Positions 5,141-5,268 of a stretch of DNA of 5,268 nucleotides are shown here, one piece after another. The notes beneath the pieces were generated by a model, which made no database searches, was not told where the DNA came from, and was given only the letters and a program-made list of their open reading frames with translations. This stretch comes from Syntrophales bacterium (GTDB lineage: Bacteria; Desulfobacterota; Syntrophia; Syntrophales; UBA2210), in contig JAUSPK010000035.1 of NCBI GenBank assembly GCA_030655735.1, positions 1-5,268 of the forward strand. Direction: 5' to 3'. Both the position numbers and the translations under genes were made by a program. Within the stretch, counting starts at the first letter, position 1. Every line of letters starts with the position of its first letter.

Positions 5141-5192
5141 TTCGTTTTCGACGGCAAGGTAAACGGTGAAAGGAGAGACCGGTACGAAAACG
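5141..5192 (-). repeat. Degenerate copy of an acyltransferase gene segment, with inverted repeat
   Basis: Bases 5141-5179 match 3167-3205, inside the acyltransferase gene, at 32 of 39 positions without gaps, including a 14-base exact run (TTCGTTTTCGACGG) and GGTGAAAG. The likeness resumes after a ten-base gap at GGTAC (5181-5185 against 3217-3221). The matching part encodes residues about 21-39 there. A perfect 8-bp inverted repeat, CGTTTTCG (5143-5150) and CGAAAACG (5185-5192), frames the segment and could form a hairpin just before the ribosome site. The copy has no intact reading frame of its own. Confidence 0.6.
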
Positions 5193-5199
5193 GGGCCTT

Positions 5200-5268
5200 C
5201 TACCCCCTTTCGCCCAGTTCCTTCCAGATGGTTTTCTGCGCGTAGGCGAGGGCCTTCTTGATATACTT
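5200..5268 (-). CDS. C-terminal end of an unidentified protein (cut by window end)
   Basis: Reading on the minus strand from the window edge, an open frame gives 22 residues, KYIKKALAYAQKTIWKELGE then RG, before a TAG stop at 5202-5200. The composition, alternating lysine/glutamate with alanine, leucine and aromatic residues, is that of an amphipathic terminal helix and looks protein-like, unlike the other open frames here. The 70 bases between this stop and the oxidoreductase start fit a shared transcript. I do not recognise the family from so short a piece. A second frame is also open to the edge and runs into a stop inside the oxidoreductase start, but reads less like protein. Confidence 0.55.
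   Translation of the reverse strand, partial: KYIKKALAYAQKTIWKELGERG

Noticed and set aside
5130..5268. A second frame open from the window edge, ending in a stop inside the oxidoreductase start and containing a stretch like the acyltransferase VENE segment
   Set aside because: Most of it is low-likelihood protein; the resemblance is better explained at the DNA level by the duplicated segment at 5141-5185, and the frame ending at 5200 reads more like a real C-terminus.

Overview
The window looks like bacterial chromosome of moderately high G+C, with ordinary housekeeping and accessory metabolism. The gene mix is a short zinc-type dehydrogenase, a nitroreductase-fold flavoprotein, a VapBC-type module, a DUF374 acyltransferase (typical of Gram-negative envelopes) and a CrtI-like FAD oxidoreductase. 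Together with intergenic repeats of the TGTCATTTCG and CCCTCTCCC/GGGAGAGGG types, it resembles environmental Gram-negatives such as Desulfobacterota/syntrophic Deltaproteobacteria. That placement is a weak inference. No marker gene (rRNA, ribosomal protein) is present to confirm it.

Layout, left to right. 1-133 is a non-coding leader with repeat ends and a likely promoter for the dehydrogenase at 134-1054 (+). This gene converges with a nitroreductase-family gene at 1055-1624 (-), with no base between the two stop codons. 1625-1802 is intergenic and holds a 100-bp inverted-repeat element. At 1803-2506 (-) lies an overlapping toxin-antitoxin pair, Phd/YefM-like antitoxin then PIN toxin, behind a sigma70-type promoter that matches consensus at all 12 positions. 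2615-3283 (-) encodes a DUF374 lysophospholipid acyltransferase-like protein. 3284-3566 is intergenic and holds a terminator/attenuator-like hairpin, a probable promoter and three C-rich/G-rich hairpin repeats. 3567-5129 (-) is a 520-residue CrtI/phytoene-desaturase-like FAD oxidoreductase. 5200-5268 (-) is the C-terminal end of a gene that continues beyond the window.

The genes do not form one obvious pathway. The oxidoreductase is probably co-transcribed with the partial upstream gene. The acyltransferase, the toxin-antitoxin pair and the nitroreductase appear to be separate units on the same strand, divided by repeats and their own promoters.

I did not find a convincing undescribed system. 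The signals most worth a second look are: inverted copies of one repeat bracketing the dehydrogenase/nitroreductase pair; a roughly 50-bp segment of the acyltransferase gene that recurs, degenerate, just upstream of the FAD oxidoreductase; tandem decamers built into the toxin-antitoxin promoter; and an attenuator-like hairpin before the acyltransferase.
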